This document shows, piece after piece, positions 32,423 to 33,662 of a DNA stretch of 33,662 bases. Each line of letters opens with the position of its first letter. Positions within the stretch are counted from its first letter, which is position 1. This DNA is from Gammaproteobacteria bacterium (GTDB taxonomy: Bacteria; Pseudomonadota; Gammaproteobacteria; Steroidobacterales; Rariloculaceae), in assembly GCA_017577365.1 (NCBI GenBank), contig PKRJ01000039.1, positions 1-33,662 of the forward strand, in the 5' to 3' direction. A program made the position numbers and the translations under genes. A model generated the notes under the pieces. It searched no databases, was not told the origin of the DNA, and saw only the letters and a list, made by a program, of their open reading frames with translations.

Positions 32423-33662
32423 ATGCTGTTTCTGGAGCTCGCCGAGATCTCCGACGCGCTCGCGGCAACGCGCGGCCGCGGCGAGAAGATTCGCATTCTC
32501 GGCAACGCGTTGCGCCGCCTGGAGCCGGACGAGCGGCGCACCGCCGTCGCATGGTTGTGCGGCGTTCATCCCGGCGGCCGTCTCGGCATCGGCTACGCGA
32601 CCATCGCCGAGCTTCGCGACGTGTCGCCTGCGCCGCGCTCGGCGCTGACGATCGCCGAGACGCACGCGAGACTCGAGGCGATTCGCACCGAGACCGGCAA
32701 AGGCTCGAGCGAGCGCAGGCGAAGGATGCTGGCCGAGCTGCTCGGCCGGGCGACGAAGACCGAGCAAGACTTCCTCGCGAGACTGCTGCTCGGCGAGCTG
32801 CGTCAAGGCGCGCTCGAAGGCCTGATGGCCGAGGCGATCGCGTTCGCGGCCGGGCTCGACACCGCCGACGTGCGGCGCGCGATCATGCTCGCCGGCGACG
32901 TCGCTATCGTGGCGGAGGCGGCGCTCGCCGAGGGGCGCGCCGGCCTCACGCGCTTCCGGCTCGAGCTGTACGAGCCCGTGAAGCCGATGCTCGCGAGCCT
33001 GATCGAGGACGTCGACGCCGCGCTCGCGAGCCTCGGCGAAGCCGCGTTCGAATACAAGCTCGACGGCGCGCGCGTGCAGATTCACAAAGGGCCGAACGGC
33101 GTCCGCGTATTCTCGCGGAGCGGCCGCGACGTGACGGCGAGCGTCCCCGAGATCGTGCGACTCGCCGGTGAGTTCCGCGCGGCAACCGCCGTCATCGACG
33201 GCGAGGTCATCGCGCTCGACGCGAGCGGCCGTCCGCGCCCGTTTCAGGACACGATGCAGCGCTTCGGCCGGAAGCGCGACGTCGAGTCGCTCGCCGAGAT
33301 CGTGCCGCTGTCGTTGTTCTCTTTCGACTGCCTGCATGCCGAAGGCGAGGATCTGATCGACGCGCCGACCGAGGCGCGGGTCGCGCGGCTTCATGCGCTC
33401 GCGCCGGCCGACGCGATCGTGCCGCGCGTCGTCACGGCGAGCGCGGACGCCGGGCGGCGCTTTCTCACGGAGGCGCTCGACGCGGGGCACGAGGGCGTGA
33501 TGGCGAAGGCGCTCGATGCGCCGTACGAGGCCGGCAGGCGCGGGTCGGCATGGCTCAAGGTCAAGGTCGCGCACACGCTCGATCTCGTGGTGCTCGCGGC
33601 GGAATGGGGCAGCGGTCGGCGGCGGGGTTGGCTCAGCAATCTGCATCTCGGCGCGCGCGATC
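32423..33662 (+). CDS. ATP-dependent DNA ligase (partial, runs off the window)
   Basis: 413 codons are visible with no stop. Residues 1-190 form the N-terminal DNA-binding domain typical of archaeal-type and mycobacterial LigB-type ligases (LAEISDALAATRGRGEKI). The nucleotidyltransferase domain has motif I EYKLDGAR with K212 as the AMP-accepting lysine. Motif III is LFSFDCLHAEG, motif IV HEGVMAKAL and motif V WLKVKVAHTLD. The OB-fold domain would follow beyond the edge; complete relatives are about 500-560 residues. It seals nicks, probably in repair, in addition to the NAD-dependent LigA expected elsewhere in the genome. ATG at 32423 has GAGAGG only three bases upstream, but no other in-frame start is near and the N-terminus matches the family. 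Confidence 0.92.
   Translation, partial: MLFLELAEISDALAATRGRGEKIRILGNALRRLEPDERRTAVAWLCGVHPGGRLGIGYATIAELRDVSPAPRSALTIAETHARLEAIRTETGKGSSERRRRMLAELLGRATKTEQDFLARLLLGELRQGALEGLMAEAIAFAAGLDTADVRRAIMLAGDVAIVAEAALAEGRAGLTRFRLELYEPVKPMLASLIEDVDAALASLGEAAFEYKLDGARVQIHKGPNGVRVFSRSGRDVTASVPEIVRLAGEFRAATAVIDGEVIALDASGRPRPFQDTMQRFGRKRDVESLAEIVPLSLFSFDCLHAEGEDLIDAPTEARVARLHALAPADAIVPRVVTASADAGRRFLTEALDAGHEGVMAKALDAPYEAGRRGSAWLKVKVAHTLDLVVLAAEWGSGRRRGWLSNLHLGARD

Overview
The window reads as chromosomal DNA of a high-GC proteobacterium, most likely an uncultured gammaproteobacterial lineage. The base composition is about two-thirds GC by eye, with strong third-position G/C bias. Long tightly coupled operons, a GlyGly-CTERM (rhombosortase-type) surface protein, a sigma-54 promoter, a SoxC-type molybdoenzyme and MacAB-like transporter parts all fit that placement. 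No tRNA, rRNA, insertion sequence, integrase, phage gene or CRISPR array was seen, so this looks like ordinary chromosome with several unusual operons. Both edges cut into genes.

Left edge (1-1182): on the minus strand, the N-terminal third of a thiamine-diphosphate enzyme ending at an AT-rich edge, and a small unknown protein.

MoxR/VWA block (1183-14496, + strand): seven genes that overlap or sit a few bases apart. They encode a membrane VWA/glutamine-amidotransferase-like protein, an exported caspase-like protein lacking the expected catalytic cysteine but carrying an EF-hand loop, a TPR protein with an HEXXH zinc-peptidase domain, a MoxR AAA+ ATPase, a DUF58 protein, a BatA-like membrane VWA protein and a 1293-residue DUF4175-like membrane protein with Q/G-rich stretches. 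The set looks like a membrane-anchored MoxR chaperone machine joined to two peptidase-type modules, and it is the best candidate here for an undescribed system. A perfect 16-bp hairpin closes it.

Middle (14568-19586, + strand): a dienelactone hydrolase, an ABC ATPase with a lipoprotein periplasmic adaptor but no permease, an alpha/beta hydrolase, and a zinc-independent medium-chain dehydrogenase.

Catabolic-looking cluster (19719-25320): a MetE-C-like methyltransferase diverges from an EboE-like TIM-barrel protein. The two share an AT-rich palindromic promoter region. An NAD(P)-dependent beta-hydroxyacid dehydrogenase and a Gfo/Idh/MocA oxidoreductase follow, and a second beta-hydroxyacid dehydrogenase converges on them. 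I do not recognise this as a known pathway.

Sulfur-linked segment (25458-29495): a Cys-rich small protein, a Tat-exported SoxC-type sulfite dehydrogenase overlapping a monohaem cytochrome c, and a convergent SLC13/RCK_C permease.

Right end (29496-33662): a 405-bp gap holds a near-consensus sigma-54 promoter. It is followed by a secreted FG-GAP/Ig-like protein with a GlyGly-CTERM tail, then the first 413 codons of an ATP-dependent DNA ligase that runs off the window.
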